This document shows positions 34,306-45,890 of a DNA stretch of 64,000 nucleotides, piece by piece (position 1 is the first letter of the stretch; every line of letters starts with the position of its first letter). The stretch is from the NCBI RefSeq assembly GCF_021738965.1, contig NZ_JAKKOQ010000004.1, forward strand, positions 62,001-126,000, written 5' to 3'. The translations under genes and the position numbers were made by a program. The notes under the pieces are model-generated. The model made no database searches. It had not been told where the DNA came from and saw nothing but the letters and a program-made list of their open reading frames with translations. This stretch comes from Gordonia zhenghanii. Lineage in GTDB: Bacteria; Actinomycetota; Actinomycetes; Mycobacteriales; Mycobacteriaceae.

Positions 34306-36315
34306 TCAGCTCAGCTCGTACACCGTGGTCCCGCCGACCGTCGTCGCAGTGAAGTTGGCTGCCACCCAGGTCGAGATCTCCGAGTTTCCGCCGGGCCCGC
34401 CGTGTCCGCTGCTCGAGCCCGAGCCGATGTAGTAGGCGATCTGGCCGGACTGCACATACTCCTTGAACTGGTCGAGCGTCGGAGCGGGATCGCCGCTCCA
34501 CCCGCCGATCGCCATCACAGCCTTGCCGGTAGCGATCTCGATGCCTGCCGCGGACTGCGAACCGCCGGTCGCCGCGGCCCACTTCGTCGATGTGGTTCGG
34601 AGCAGTGCCGCCAGTTCGGCGTTGGTGGACATGCCGTCCCCGCCGGGACCGCCGCCTGCTGCGTTGCCGGGACGCTGTGAGCCACCTGCACTGTGGCTTC
34701 TTGCACTGTGGCCTCCTGCACCGGGGCCTCCTGCACCGTGACCCCCACCGGGGCCCATGCCGCCGGACTCGAGCGAGGTCTGTACTGCGGTCGGGATCGA
34801 GCCCTGGTGGGTGGTCGCCGCTGTGGCGATCGAGAACGCCGCCGTCCCGCCGAAGCCGGCGAGCGAGCCCGCGATGATCGCAGCACCGACGGTCTTGCGC
34901 CACCCGAGCCGCCCGCCGACCAGCAGCGCGACGATCGCAATGATCGCTACTGCACCGATCAGCCAACGGCACCACGTCGGTCCGAAGTCGTTGCGGTTCA
35001 ACAGGACTATCGACCATGCCGATGCGGCGGCCAGCATCCCGGCGATCGCCAGGCGGCCGTCCCACTGATTGCGCTTCCGCCACGCGAACACGGCGGCCAG
35101 ACCGACGAGCGCGGCGATCGCCGGAGCGAGAGCCACCGTGTAATACGGGTGGATGGTGCCGCTCATGAAGCTGAACACGATCGCGGTGACGATCAGCCAC
35201 CCGCCCCAGGCAACGACAGCGGCGCCTTCCCCGCGCGACAGACCGCCCTCGAACGGGCGTCGCCACACACTCGGTGCTCCGAGGTAGGCCGCGAACACGA
35301 GGGCCACGACAGCGGCGGGCAGGAGCCACGAGATCTCATTGCCCATCTCCGAGCCGAACAGGCGCGACAATCCGGTCTCGCCGCCGAACGAGCTTCCGGC
35401 AGCGCCACCGCCCATGCCGCCACCACCACCGCCACCGCCGCCTTCGTTGCCGCTGATACGGCCGATGCCGTTGTAGCCGAGCATCAGGTCCATGAAGGTG
35501 TTGTCCGCAGATCCGCCGATGTACGGGCGGGCCGATGCCGGGACGATCATCGTCACGACGACGAACCAGCCTGCCGACACGATCAGCGACACCGTGGCGA
35601 TCGCGAGTTGGCCGACACGTCTGAGCCACGTGTTGTTCGCGAGCAGGAGGTAGGCGAGCCCGAACGCGGGCAGTACGAGGAGCCCTTGCAGCATCTTGGT
35701 CAGGAACGCGAAGCCGAGTGCGACTCCGACGACCGCCAGCCAACGAGTGGAGTTCGTCGCGACAGCGCGGATGAGGGCGTACCCGGCCGCGACCATCAAG
35801 AGCACCAGGAGTGCGTCGGGGTTGTTGAAGCGGAACATCAGAGCTGCTGCCGGCGTGAATGCGAGCACACCGCCCGCGATGAGACCGGCTGCCGTCCCAT
35901 GGACACGATCGGTGAACGTTCGCCGCATCGCAGCGTAGACGAGTCCGACGGCGGCGACGCCCATCAACGCCTGTGGCACGAGGAGGGCCCAACTGTTCAT
36001 ACCGAACATCCGGACAGACAGGCCGGTCACCCACAATGCGGCGGGCGGCTTGTCGACCGTGATGAAGTTCGACGAGTCGAGTGCGCCGAAGAACCACGCA
36101 GTCCAACTCTGCGACCCGGCCTGGGCAGCCGCCGCGTAGAAGGTGTTCGCGTAACCGCTCGCCGAGAGGTTCCACAGATACAGAACCCCGGTGACGACGA
36201 GGAGCGCGGCCAGAGCAGGCGGCCCCCACCATCCGGGAGTGCGGGGCGTCTTCTCGTCTGGAAGACGGTCGTCGGCGGTCAGGGGAGGCGCCGGTCGGTG
36301 GAGCAGTGCGGTCAT
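34306..36315 (-). CDS. GT39/ArnT-like membrane glycosyltransferase
   Basis: 669 residues from the ATG at 36315; an upstream ATG at 36342 lacks a ribosome-binding site. It has about 11 membrane helices with the PMT_2/ArnT pattern: YANTFYAAAAQAGSQSW, then SSNFITVDKPPAALW, where the D-K-P-P motif is typical, and RFNNPDALLVLLMVAAGYA. A Gly-rich stretch (GGGGGGGMGGG) lies in an outer loop, and the C-terminal 130 residues are extracytoplasmic with many Gly, His and Ser. It should move a sugar from a polyprenyl-phosphate carrier to an envelope acceptor. The donor and acceptor are unknown. Confidence 0.82.
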   Translation of the reverse strand: MTALLHRPAPPLTADDRLPDEKTPRTPGWWGPPALAALLVVTGVLYLWNLSASGYANTFYAAAAQAGSQSWTAWFFGALDSSNFITVDKPPAALWVTGLSVRMFGMNSWALLVPQALMGVAAVGLVYAAMRRTFTDRVHGTAAGLIAGGVLAFTPAAALMFRFNNPDALLVLLMVAAGYALIRAVATNSTRWLAVVGVALGFAFLTKMLQGLLVLPAFGLAYLLLANNTWLRRVGQLAIATVSLIVSAGWFVVVTMIVPASARPYIGGSADNTFMDLMLGYNGIGRISGNEGGGGGGGGGMGGGAAGSSFGGETGLSRLFGSEMGNEISWLLPAAVVALVFAAYLGAPSVWRRPFEGGLSRGEGAAVVAWGGWLIVTAIVFSFMSGTIHPYYTVALAPAIAALVGLAAVFAWRKRNQWDGRLAIAGMLAAASAWSIVLLNRNDFGPTWCRWLIGAVAIIAIVALLVGGRLGWRKTVGAAIIAGSLAGFGGTAAFSIATAATTHQGSIPTAVQTSLESGGMGPGGGHGAGGPGAGGHSARSHSAGGSQRPGNAAGGGPGGDGMSTNAELAALLRTTSTKWAAATGGSQSAAGIEIATGKAVMAIGGWSGDPAPTLDQFKEYVQSGQIAYYIGSGSSSGHGGPGGNSEISTWVAANFTATTVGGTTVYELS

Positions 36316-36441
36316 CGGTGGGTGTCCTCTCTGAATCCTCATCGACTACCGAGGATGCGGAACCAGGATTCGCCGTGGCTGGGATGCAGCTGCGGGATTC
36401 CTGTGAACGTCAGAGGACGTCTCCGTTGGGGTGGACAGTTG

Positions 36442-37395
36442 TCAGATCTCGTTCTCCCAGGCGCCGCGAGTGTCGACGCCGATGCTGTCGGCGAGCGACT
36501 CGATCTCGTCGATCTCAGCGCGGCTCAACGTGAGGCCGCTCGCGCTGACGGCGTCGCCGATGTACTCCGGTCGCGTCACTCCGATGATCGGGACGGTCCC
36601 CTTCGAGATCGCCCACGCTGTCGCGACGTCGGCTGCGGACGAGTCGTTGCCGTTTCCGATGGACGTCAGAAGGTCGGTGAGAGCCTTCAGGTGGGGGAGC
36701 ATCGGATTGTAGACGGAGGCCCGATTGCTGCCCTCGGGCAGTGGATGGTCGGGGCTGTACACGCCGGTGAGTACCCCCTGCTCGAGCACCATGTACGAGA
36801 AGAAGTCGATGCCGTGTTCGGCGCAGTGGTCGAGGATGCCCGCTCGTTCGGAATTGCGGTACAGGAGGCTGTAATGATTCTGGACGGCGTCCACCCGGAA
36901 GCCTGCCTCGCCAAGGATCTGGTCCGCGAGCTTGATCTCGGCGAGATTGTGATTGGAGACGCCGACCCGCTTGACTCTGCCGGACTGCAGGAGCGGGATC
37001 AGATGTGGAGTCCACCGCGCCACGTCGGCGGGGCTGTGAATCCAATACAGGTCGATGTAGTCGGTGCCGAGTCGGGCGAGGCTCTCCTTGAGCATGTCGG
37101 CGGCGGGGTTCTGGCCTGCGCCTGCGATCCGGGGAGTGAACTTCGTCGAGATCTGGTACTCGTCCCGCGGATAGTCGCGCAACGCGTGGGCGAGCACGGT
37201 CTCGGACCTGCCCATCCCGTAGATCGCCGCTGTGTCCCACAGAGTGAAGCCGTTCGATTGCGCCCGATCTGCGATCTCCTGCACGTCGGCCTCGGTGATG
37301 CGACTGCCGAAGATCCCGTCGCCGGACTCTCCGCTGTCGCCCCACGCCCACGTGCCCATCGCAACGCTAGGAAGTTTCGGATCGGTGCTCGTCAT
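36442..37395 (-). CDS. Aldo/keto reductase
   Basis: 317 residues from the ATG at 37395 (GGAGG upstream), although the frame is open to 37548. It is a TIM-barrel NADPH-dependent oxidoreductase. The catalytic tetrad is readable: Asp and Tyr in LWDTAAIYGMGRSE, Lys in ISTKFTP and His in YWIHSP. The nucleotide site is GVTRPEYIGD. The type resembles the YajO/Tas branch. The substrate is unknown. It may be monocistronic, 126 bases before the GT39 gene on the same strand. Confidence 0.9.
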   Translation of the reverse strand: MTSTDPKLPSVAMGTWAWGDSGESGDGIFGSRITEADVQEIADRAQSNGFTLWDTAAIYGMGRSETVLAHALRDYPRDEYQISTKFTPRIAGAGQNPAADMLKESLARLGTDYIDLYWIHSPADVARWTPHLIPLLQSGRVKRVGVSNHNLAEIKLADQILGEAGFRVDAVQNHYSLLYRNSERAGILDHCAEHGIDFFSYMVLEQGVLTGVYSPDHPLPEGSNRASVYNPMLPHLKALTDLLTSIGNGNDSSAADVATAWAISKGTVPIIGVTRPEYIGDAVSASGLTLSRAEIDEIESLADSIGVDTRGAWENEI

Positions 37396-37557
37396 GGGAT
37401 GCCTCCGGACGCTCGGGTGTGTCACGTCCATGGTGCAACATCGAGCGAGGCTGGGGTGGTGTTGGTCGTGGACGATGATCCCCGGCAACCCCTTTCCGCC
37501 GGACTCCCCGAGGCCTAGGGCGTTGCGTTTATTTCGATTAGTCGGCAAACTGGATGC

Positions 37558-38088
37558 ATGAGCACAGCCACCGCACCCCGCAGAAAAGGAACGTTCTTCC
37601 CTCCGACAGACGCCGCGAATTTCGACGCCTTAATGGACCTGTCAAAGTTCCTCGACCACCACGACGAGCCCGCAGCCCTCGTCGGTCCCGAGGGGGAGCA
37701 AATCCCCCTCCCGTTAGAGGTCTACAGCACGCTTACGCAGATCGTAGAAGCAATGCGTGCTCACCGCGCGGTCGTTGTCGCTCCAGTCGATCAGAAGCTC
37801 TCGACACAGGAAGCCGCCGACTACCTCGGCATCAGCCGACCCACACTCATCAAGCTCCTAGAGAGCGGCAAAATCCCCCACGAGACCGTCGAGGGCAGCC
37901 GCCACAGGCGCGTAGAGTTGGGCGACCTACTCGACTATCGGTCACAGCGCACCGTCGACCGCCGCAAGGCGCTACAAGCTCTTGTGGACGACGCGGAGGA
38001 GAGCGCCCTGTACGAGGTGCCCGCCGAGGACTACCACAGTGCGATACGCACCGCTCGCCACCAGATCGCCGAGGAGCGCAAGGGATAG
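37558..38088 (+). CDS. Helix-turn-helix antitoxin (excisionase-like DNA-binding domain)
   Basis: 176 residues. An N-terminal domain of about 75 residues is followed by a MerR/excisionase-type helix-turn-helix, KLSTQEAADYLGISRPTLIK (residues about 80-100) with the wing HETVEGSRHRRVELGDLLDY. The acidic C-terminal part (residues 140-176) would be the toxin-binding tail. Antitoxins of this form pair with PIN-domain toxins in Mycobacteriales, and a PIN fragment follows directly. The only ribosome-binding signal is weak. With the toxin broken it is probably an orphan antitoxin. Confidence 0.75.
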   Translation: MSTATAPRRKGTFFPPTDAANFDALMDLSKFLDHHDEPAALVGPEGEQIPLPLEVYSTLTQIVEAMRAHRAVVVAPVDQKLSTQEAADYLGISRPTLIKLLESGKIPHETVEGSRHRRVELGDLLDYRSQRTVDRRKALQALVDDAEESALYEVPAEDYHSAIRTARHQIAEERKG

Positions 38089-38111
38089 TGGCAGGGTTTC
38101 GCGTCGGCTTC

Positions 38112-38492
38112 ATGAATGACGTATTCGAGGATGCCTGTGTGGAAGGTTGGGAGCCACTCGAAGCGGCGATCACGGGGATGCCAGACCCCGACGACCGGCA
38201 TGTTGTCGCAGCCGCAGTGAGAGGCCACGCGTCCGCTATCGTCACCGATAACATCAAACACTTTCCGCCGGCCGTCTTGGAGCCTTTGGGGCTCCACACG
38301 CGCAGCTCCGACCGGTTCCTCCTCGATCTACTCCATCGAGACCCGGCACGCGCGGTCGCCTGCGTAGCCCAAACCGCCGACAAACGCGGCCACCCACCGG
38401 CAACCACCGAGGAGTTTCTCGAATCTCTCGCCGCCTCTGGCGCAAGGGGTTTCGTCCGAGAGATCGCACCCTACTTCGAATCAGGGAGTTGA
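38112..38492 (+). pseudogene. 5'-truncated PIN domain toxin
   Basis: The open frame after the antitoxin encodes the second half of a PIN-domain protein: GYEPL-like (EGWEPLEAAI), then PDPDDRHVVAAAVRGHASAI, the strand IVTDNIKHFP and the C-terminal helices of the family. A full protein of this family is about 190 residues and begins with a strand carrying the first catalytic Asp (a LLDANVL-like motif). That part, about 65 residues, is missing: the antitoxin stop runs straight into the middle of the toxin. The ATG at 38112 would give 126 residues with no good ribosome-binding site. It is most likely inactive. Confidence 0.7.
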
Positions 38493-38596
38493 CGCGGCTG
38501 CGGGATGAGCGGTGAGCATTTCAGATCGGAGAACCTGTCTGGCAGTTCTACTTCCACCGGATCAGGGCATAAGGTCGCAACGGTCAGAAATGCAAA

Positions 38597-38629
38597 AGGT
38601 GGGAGACCCTTAGAAAGGGTCTCCCACCT
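38597..38629 (-). terminator. Intrinsic terminator of tRNA-His
   Basis: AGGTGGGAGACCCT and AGGGTCTCCCACCT form a perfect 14-bp stem with a 5-base loop. On the minus strand the stem is followed by TTTTGC, and it lies 4 bases after the tRNA. It is the strongest intrinsic terminator in the window. Confidence 0.88.
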
Positions 38630-38633
38630 GCGG

Positions 38634-38707
38634 GGTGGCTGACGGGACTCGAACCCGCGACAGCCAGGATCACAACCTGGTGCTCTACCAACTGAACTAC
38701 AGCCACC
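38634..38707 (-). tRNA. tRNA-His (GTG)
   Basis: Acceptor arms GGTGGCT/AGCCACC, D-arm GTAGTTCAGTTGGTAGAGCA, anticodon stem-loop CCAGG-TTGTGAT-CCTGG with anticodon GTG, and T-arm GGGTTCGAGTCCC. The extra 5' G typical of tRNA-His is encoded. CCA is not encoded. It neighbours orn and cmrA as in Mycobacterium. Confidence 0.97.
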
Positions 38708-38848
38708 ATCGGCACCGACTTTCAGCGTTCACACGCTGTTGGCCGAGCCAGGCTCATACTCTATCCGGTTCCAAGCGCTAAATTCCAATCGGTTTCTGAC
38801 CTGCGTGTTCCGCCGAGATCTTTGGCGGCGCAGACGGCGGACCGAGCC

Positions 38849-39448
38849 TCACATAGGAGGCAGGTCGGCGACGACCTTCTCGAGCGTCTTCGCATCAGGG
38901 CCCGGCGCGGGCACGAACGCTGCGGCGCGGTAATAGCGCAACTCCTGAATCGATTCGCGGATGTCGGCGAGGGCGCGATGCGCGAGCCCCTTCGGCGGCT
39001 GACCGAAGTAGATCGCCGGGAACCAGCGACGGGTCAGCTCCTTGATCGAGCTGACGTCGACCATGCGGTAGTGGAGGAACGAGTCGAGTTCCTTCATGTC
39101 GCGTGCGATGAAGCCGCGATCGGTCCCGATCGAGTTGCCGGCCAGCGGAGCGGCGGCGTCGCCGGTGATGTGTTCACGCAGATAGTCCAAGACCATCTTC
39201 TCCGCTTCGGCGAGTGTCACCGTCGACGCCCTGACCTCTTCGGTGAGTCCGGAAGCGGCGTGCATTTTCACAACCACCTCGGGCATCGCGGCGAGGGCGT
39301 CGTCGTCGGCGTGGATCACCACGTCCACGCCGTCGCCGAGAATGTTCAAGTCGCTGTCGGTGACGAGCGCAGCGATCTCGATCAGCTTGTCGGAGCCCAC
39401 GTCGAGGCCGGTCATTTCACAGTCGATCCACACGAGTTTGTCCTGCAC
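38849..39448 (-). CDS. orn: Oligoribonuclease
   Basis: 199 residues from a GTG at 39448. It is a DEDDh 3'-5' exonuclease that finishes RNA decay by degrading 2-5-mers, including pGpG. Motifs: Exo [11 protein letters not shown] (D and E), Exo [14 protein letters not shown] (D), Exo [14 protein letters not shown] (H and D). The frame is open much further upstream but lacks similarity there. It is slightly shorter than M. tuberculosis Orn at the C-terminus. Neighbours tRNA-His and cmrA match the mycobacterial order. Confidence 0.95.
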   Translation of the reverse strand: MQDKLVWIDCEMTGLDVGSDKLIEIAALVTDSDLNILGDGVDVVIHADDDALAAMPEVVVKMHAASGLTEEVRASTVTLAEAEKMVLDYLREHITGDAAAPLAGNSIGTDRGFIARDMKELDSFLHYRMVDVSSIKELTRRWFPAIYFGQPPKGLAHRALADIRESIQELRYYRAAAFVPAPGPDAKTLEKVVADLPPM

Positions 39449-39483
39449 GCGATCGACTCTATGCCCGATGCGGGTCGTCGGTG

Positions 39484-40299
39484 TCAGTCGCCCTCGCCGA
39501 GCTTGCCGTAGAAGTGTCCGACGATCGGGGCGACGAGCGCGCGGGGCGAATACCCGCCCGCCACCGACATGGCCTTCGAGAGCGTGCCGGGCACGATGCG
39601 CATCTTGTTGCGCGCCAACGCGTCCAGACTCATCTCTGCGACCTTGTCGGAGGAGTGCCACAGGAAGTCGGGCACCATCTTGTCGACGATCGACTCCTCG
39701 TCGGCCGACGGTGTCGCCGTCCGAACCGGCCCGGGAGCCAACAGGGTGACGCGGACACCGGTGCCTTTGAGTTCGCCGCGCAGCGACTCGCTGAAGGTGT
39801 TGACGAACGCTTTGGTCGCCGCATAGGTGGCGTTGTTCGGGATCGCCATATTGCCCGCAGCCGACCCGACCATCAGGATCCCGCCCGTACCTCGCTCGAC
39901 CATCTGGGGGAGAACCGCGAGCGTCAAGTCGTGGACGGCGTTCGCATTCAAGCGGACCTGCGCGCGCTCGTAGTCCAGGTCGGCCTCGGCGACGGGGCCG
40001 AAGGTGGCGATTCCGGCGTTGTTGCACAGTACCGAGACCTCGCGGCCACGCAATTCGTCACACAGAACTGCGACGGCGTCCAGGTCGGAGAGATCCACCG
40101 CGCGGACCTCAGCATCGACGTCGAAACGGCTGCGGATCTCGGTGGCGAGCGCCTCGAGGATCTCTCCGCGTCGCGCGACCAGGATGACCGAGTGGCCACG
40201 ACGTGCGAGTGCGCGTGCGAGCGCCATCCCGATTCCGGACGACGCTCCGGTGACGACGGCGCGGGCTGTGTGACGAGGAGGGACAGGCATGAGGGACAT
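39484..40299 (-). CDS. cmrA: Short-chain dehydrogenase, mycolate reductase CmrA
   Basis: 271 residues, classical [23 protein letters not shown] (NADP site), NNAG, catalytic Ser in VGSAAGN and YAATK (Tyr, Lys). The C-terminal part [20 protein letters not shown] and APIVGHFY closely resembles Rv2509 of M. tuberculosis, which reduces the 3-oxo intermediate in mycolic acid synthesis. Its position beside orn and tRNA-His is also the mycobacterial one. This supports a mycolate-bearing host. Other reductase roles cannot be excluded by sequence alone. Confidence 0.85.
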   Translation of the reverse strand: MSLMPVPPRHTARAVVTGASSGIGMALARALARRGHSVILVARRGEILEALATEIRSRFDVDAEVRAVDLSDLDAVAVLCDELRGREVSVLCNNAGIATFGPVAEADLDYERAQVRLNANAVHDLTLAVLPQMVERGTGGILMVGSAAGNMAIPNNATYAATKAFVNTFSESLRGELKGTGVRVTLLAPGPVRTATPSADEESIVDKMVPDFLWHSSDKVAEMSLDALARNKMRIVPGTLSKAMSVAGGYSPRALVAPIVGHFYGKLGEGD

Positions 40300-40317
40300 G
40301 ATATCTGGGCGCGGGGG

Positions 40318-40460
40318 GATCTCGACTCCGCTCGATCGACGGGGAAGGGCTCGATCGACGGAGTGGGCTCGAGCGGAGTCGAGGGCGATCTCGACTCCGC
40401 TCGATCAGCAAGCAGAACGCTCGATCAGCAAGCAGAACGCTCGATCAGCAAGCAGTAGGG
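40318..40460. repeat. Composite repeat: GATC-type palindromes and 20-bp tandem units
   Basis: GATCTCGACTCCGCTCGATC occurs at 40318 and 40387. Before the second copy lies an inverted copy (40369-40383) that gives a perfect 15-bp hairpin with 40390-40404. Then TCGATCAGCAAGCAGAACGC repeats at 40401 and 40421, and a third, changed unit starts at 40441 and runs into the fadH stop codon. It lies between fadH and cmrA, both on the minus strand, and may act as a terminator. Confidence 0.93.
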
Positions 40461-40461
40461 G

Positions 40462-43126
<2,665 letters not shown>

Positions 43127-43142
43127 ATCGTCACGGTAGCAG

Positions 43143-43162
43143 TGCAACAAAGTGTTATGCAA
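43143..43162. promoter_or_regulatory. Imperfect inverted repeat before padR
   Basis: TGCAACAAAGTGTTATGCAA is an imperfect palindrome with TTGCA ends on the minus strand, 17 bases upstream of the padR ATG. A further GTTCAT-type half lies beside it. It could be an autoregulatory operator. Confidence 0.35.
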
Positions 43163-43236
43163 CGATGTTCATATCAATTCGGGGTGTGGCTAGGCGAGCG
43201 ACAGCGCCGCCGTCCGAACCCTGCTAAGAATGTGCC

Positions 43237-44160
43237 GTGACCAGCTTGCGTCGAATCTCGCTTCCCGGATCAGCGCCCGAAGACGTCGTCGTACTGTCCG
43301 ACGGCCGCATCGGCACCGGCCTCGCCGATGGCCGACTTCTCGCCGTCGATCCCGACACCGGCGACGTCGAAATACTCGCCGACACCGCGGGTCACCTATT
43401 GGGACTCGACGTGCGCGCGGACGGATCGGTCGTGATCTGCGATCACGACCGTGGACTTCTGCTGCTCGACGCCGGGGAGCGTCGGGCCACGGTCCTCGCC
43501 GACACAGTGGACGGACGACCGCTGCACTTCGCGTCGAACGCGACGACCGCGTCCGACGGAACCGTGTACTTCACCTCGTCGACGCAGCGCTTCACCATCG
43601 ACAAATGGCGCTCGGACCTCATCGAGCACTCGGGCACCGGCCGTCTCCTGGCACGGTCCGTCGACGGTCGAGTGGACGTGCTCCTCGGCGGGCTGCAGTT
43701 CGCGAACGGCGTCGTGCTCGCGCCCGACGAGTCGTATCTACTGGTCGCCGAGACCGGTGCCGCTCGGATCACTCGTTACTGGCTGACCGGCGATGCCGCG
43801 GGCACCACCGACTTGTTCGTCGACGACCTGCCCGGCTATCCGGACAACATGTCGATCGGCAGCGACGGGCTGGTCTGGGTCGCGTTGGCGTCGCCGCGCA
43901 ACGCCGTCCTCGAATCGCTGTTCAAGCTGCCGTCGCGGGCTCGCAAGGTCCTGGCGCGCGCCCCGCAGCGGGTGGGGCCGGCTCCCGAAGAGACGGTGTG
44001 GGCCCTCGGCATCGGATTCGACGGCGAGATCGTGCACGACGTCCACATCGACGATCCCGACTTCTCGTTCGTCACGGGCGTCGTCGAACGCGACGGCGTC
44101 CTCTACTTCGGCACGATCATGCACGATGCGATCGGCGTGCTCGATGTGCCCGGCGCGTAA
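43237..44160 (+). CDS. SMP-30/strictosidine synthase-like beta-propeller
   Basis: 307 residues from a GTG at 43237. Repeated blade motifs can be read: PEDVVVLSDGRIGTGLADGR, ADGSVVICDHDRGLL, ASDGTVYFTSSTQRF, FANGVVLAPDESYLLVAE and PDNMSIGSDGLVWVAL. The FANGVVL and YLLVAET lines are characteristic of the strictosidine-synthase/gluconolactonase group. Bacterial members are usually lactonases or esterases; no Pictet-Spengler activity should be assumed. It has no signal peptide. The last 423 bases are overlapped antisense by the ABC exporter frame. Confidence 0.78.
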   Translation: MTSLRRISLPGSAPEDVVVLSDGRIGTGLADGRLLAVDPDTGDVEILADTAGHLLGLDVRADGSVVICDHDRGLLLLDAGERRATVLADTVDGRPLHFASNATTASDGTVYFTSSTQRFTIDKWRSDLIEHSGTGRLLARSVDGRVDVLLGGLQFANGVVLAPDESYLLVAETGAARITRYWLTGDAAGTTDLFVDDLPGYPDNMSIGSDGLVWVALASPRNAVLESLFKLPSRARKVLARAPQRVGPAPEETVWALGIGFDGEIVHDVHIDDPDFSFVTGVVERDGVLYFGTIMHDAIGVLDVPGA

Positions 44161-45801
44161 CCGGCCGTCGCAGAGCTCGTAGACGTCGTCGGCGAGCGGG
44201 AGGATCCGCGCGTCGTGCGTGATGAGCAGGGTGGTTCGCCCGGCGGCCAACGTGCACAGCGGTCCGACGAGACCGGCGACGGTGTCGTCGTCGAGGGCCG
44301 CGGTCGGCTCGTCGAGAATCAGGATCGGGGTGTCGCGCAACAGTGCGCGCGCCATGCACAGACGTTGGCGTTGACCGCCGGACAACTCCAGCCCTTCAGC
44401 GGCCAGAATCGTGTCGTAGCCGTCGTCGAGTGCAGTCACGAAGTCGGCGGCGCCCGCCGCCGTGGCGACGGCGACGATGTCCGCGCGAGTGGCGTCGGGA
44501 ACTCCGTAGGCGATGTTGTCGGCGACAGATCCGGGTTTGATCATCGGGGTCTGGGGGAGCAGTGTGACCGCGTCGCGGACGGAGCGGGCGGTGACCGAGC
44601 CGACGTCGACGCCGTCGATCCGGACGATTCCCGCCGACGGCGCGTCCATCCGCGCCACTAGGCTCGCCATCGTCGACTTTCCGGCGCCGCTGCGACCGAC
44701 GAGGGCGGTGATCGAGCCCGGTGACAAGGCGAGGTCGACGCCGTCGAGGACCACTCGGTCGCCGCGGCTGCGCACCACGTCGTGGAACTCGACGACCCCG
44801 TGTGGCGCACTGAGATCGGGAGCGCCGTCGACGTCAGGGGAGTGCGGCGGCTCGTCGAGGAGCTCGCCGATGCGGGCGGCGCTCACGCCGGTCGCGGCCA
44901 GCGACAGGCGGACGTCGGCGATCTCCTGAAGCTTCGGGTACAGCATGGCCAGATATCCGGTCAACGCCATGAGTTGGCCGACGGTCAGGTGTCCCGACCG
45001 TACCTGTGAGACGCCGACGACAGCGACGGCGAGCGTGACCAGGATCTGCGCGAAGCCGAGGACTGAGCCGAACCCGGCCTCGACTCGGGCCAGACTGACG
45101 CGCGCCGCCATCGCGTCCTGTCCACGCCGGTGCAGTGCGGTTTGTTCGACCCTCTCGCGGTTGTAGGCGATCGTCACCTCGTGCCCGGTGAAGGCCGACT
45201 GCAGGGTGTCGGCCAGCGCGCTCTCGGCATCGCGTTCGCGCCAGGTGTGCGTGCTCTGGCGCCGTCCGTACCAGGCCGACAACGCCCAGATCGGAGGTAC
45301 CGAGCAGAGTGCGACCAGCGTGAGGATCGGACTCATCCACCACGCCGCACCGACCAGGGCGACGGCGTTGACCGCGGCGACGACCGCGGCGAGCAGACCG
45401 GACGATATCGCGTGTTCGACGGCCTCGAGGTCGCTGGAGTGACGGACCACCAGGTCGCCGATGCCGCGTCGACGGTGAGCCGCGGGGGAGAGCCGCTGCA
45501 CGTGCGCGAAGACTCGGTCGCGTAGCGCCAACACGATCTTCTCCGATTCACGCGCCGCCATCACCTGGCCGACGTAGTCGGCTGCCGATGACACCGCCGT
45601 CACCGAGATCCACACGGCGGCAAGCGGAATCAGCGCAATGAGCGACGAGTAGGCGAGCGCGGTGTCCACCACGTCGGCGAGAGCGAAGACGCCCGCCGCG
45701 TCACACGCCGCTGCGGCGACGAACAGCACGCCCGCCAGAATCAACGGTCGTCGATGACCGCGGAGCAACGGGAGGAATCGGGTGACGGCGTGACGGTTCA
45801 C
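43738..45801 (-). CDS. ABC exporter (fused permease and ATPase) with C-terminal read-through
   Basis: 687 residues if read to the first in-frame stop. The expected protein is about 546 residues: a six-helix permease domain (1-300) and an ATPase domain (about 330-545) with Walker A GRSGAGKST, Q-loop LLPQTP, signature ELSGGQRQR, Walker B ILILDEP and H-loop LITHD. The normal end is at ELCDGRLRAG; there the frame continues without a stop for about 140 residues, antisense to the neighbouring gene. The extra part is Arg/Asp-rich shadow sequence. The start is GTG at 45801 with AAGGA upstream. The layout resembles CydC/CydD or drug exporters. The substrate is unknown. Confidence 0.8.
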   Translation of the reverse strand: MNRHAVTRFLPLLRGHRRPLILAGVLFVAAAACDAAGVFALADVVDTALAYSSLIALIPLAAVWISVTAVSSAADYVGQVMAARESEKIVLALRDRVFAHVQRLSPAAHRRRGIGDLVVRHSSDLEAVEHAISSGLLAAVVAAVNAVALVGAAWWMSPILTLVALCSVPPIWALSAWYGRRQSTHTWRERDAESALADTLQSAFTGHEVTIAYNRERVEQTALHRRGQDAMAARVSLARVEAGFGSVLGFAQILVTLAVAVVGVSQVRSGHLTVGQLMALTGYLAMLYPKLQEIADVRLSLAATGVSAARIGELLDEPPHSPDVDGAPDLSAPHGVVEFHDVVRSRGDRVVLDGVDLALSPGSITALVGRSGAGKSTMASLVARMDAPSAGIVRIDGVDVGSVTARSVRDAVTLLPQTPMIKPGSVADNIAYGVPDATRADIVAVATAAGAADFVTALDDGYDTILAAEGLELSGGQRQRLCMARALLRDTPILILDEPTAALDDDTVAGLVGPLCTLAAGRTTLLITHDARILPLADDVYELCDGRLRAGHIEHADRIVHDRAEVEDAVAFDDARDEREVGIVDVDVVHDLAVESDAEGPHRLFGSRPHPLRGARQDLASPRRQLEQRFEDGVARRRQRDPDQPVAADRHVVRIAGQVVDEQVGGARGIAGQPVTSDPSGTGLGDQ

Positions 45802-45827
45802 GGGTGGGGTCCTTCGGGTGGAACGCC

Positions 45828-45863
45828 GCGTGCGCCGGGCTCGTCGACGAGCCCGACGCACGC
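45828..45863. terminator. Long hairpin between the small ORF and the ABC exporter
   Basis: GCGTGCG-C-CGGGCTCGTC pairs with GACGAGCCCG-A-CGCACGC: 17 bp with one mismatch. On the minus strand it follows the small ORF stop by 27 bases and precedes the exporter start by 26. No T-run is present. It could be a terminator or an mRNA structure controlling exporter translation. Confidence 0.6.
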
Positions 45864-45890
45864 GCGGGGGTTACGGGCGGGGCCGGAAGA

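Noticed and set aside
36316..36441. ATCCTC...GAGGAT inverted repeat as an operator for the GT39 gene
   Set aside because: Only 6-bp arms, overlaps the region before the start, and no regulator is nearby; too weak to list.
34693..37518. 941-residue frame antisense to the GT39 and aldo/keto reductase genes
   Set aside because: No recognisable domain, runs across two real genes and their gap, and has the codon-shadow composition typical of high-GC DNA.
37554..38492. A single 312-residue protein spanning the antitoxin and PIN region
   Set aside because: Its first half is the antitoxin read in a wrong frame (Arg/Pro-rich shadow). Only the last 126 residues match a family, so it is treated as a truncated toxin.
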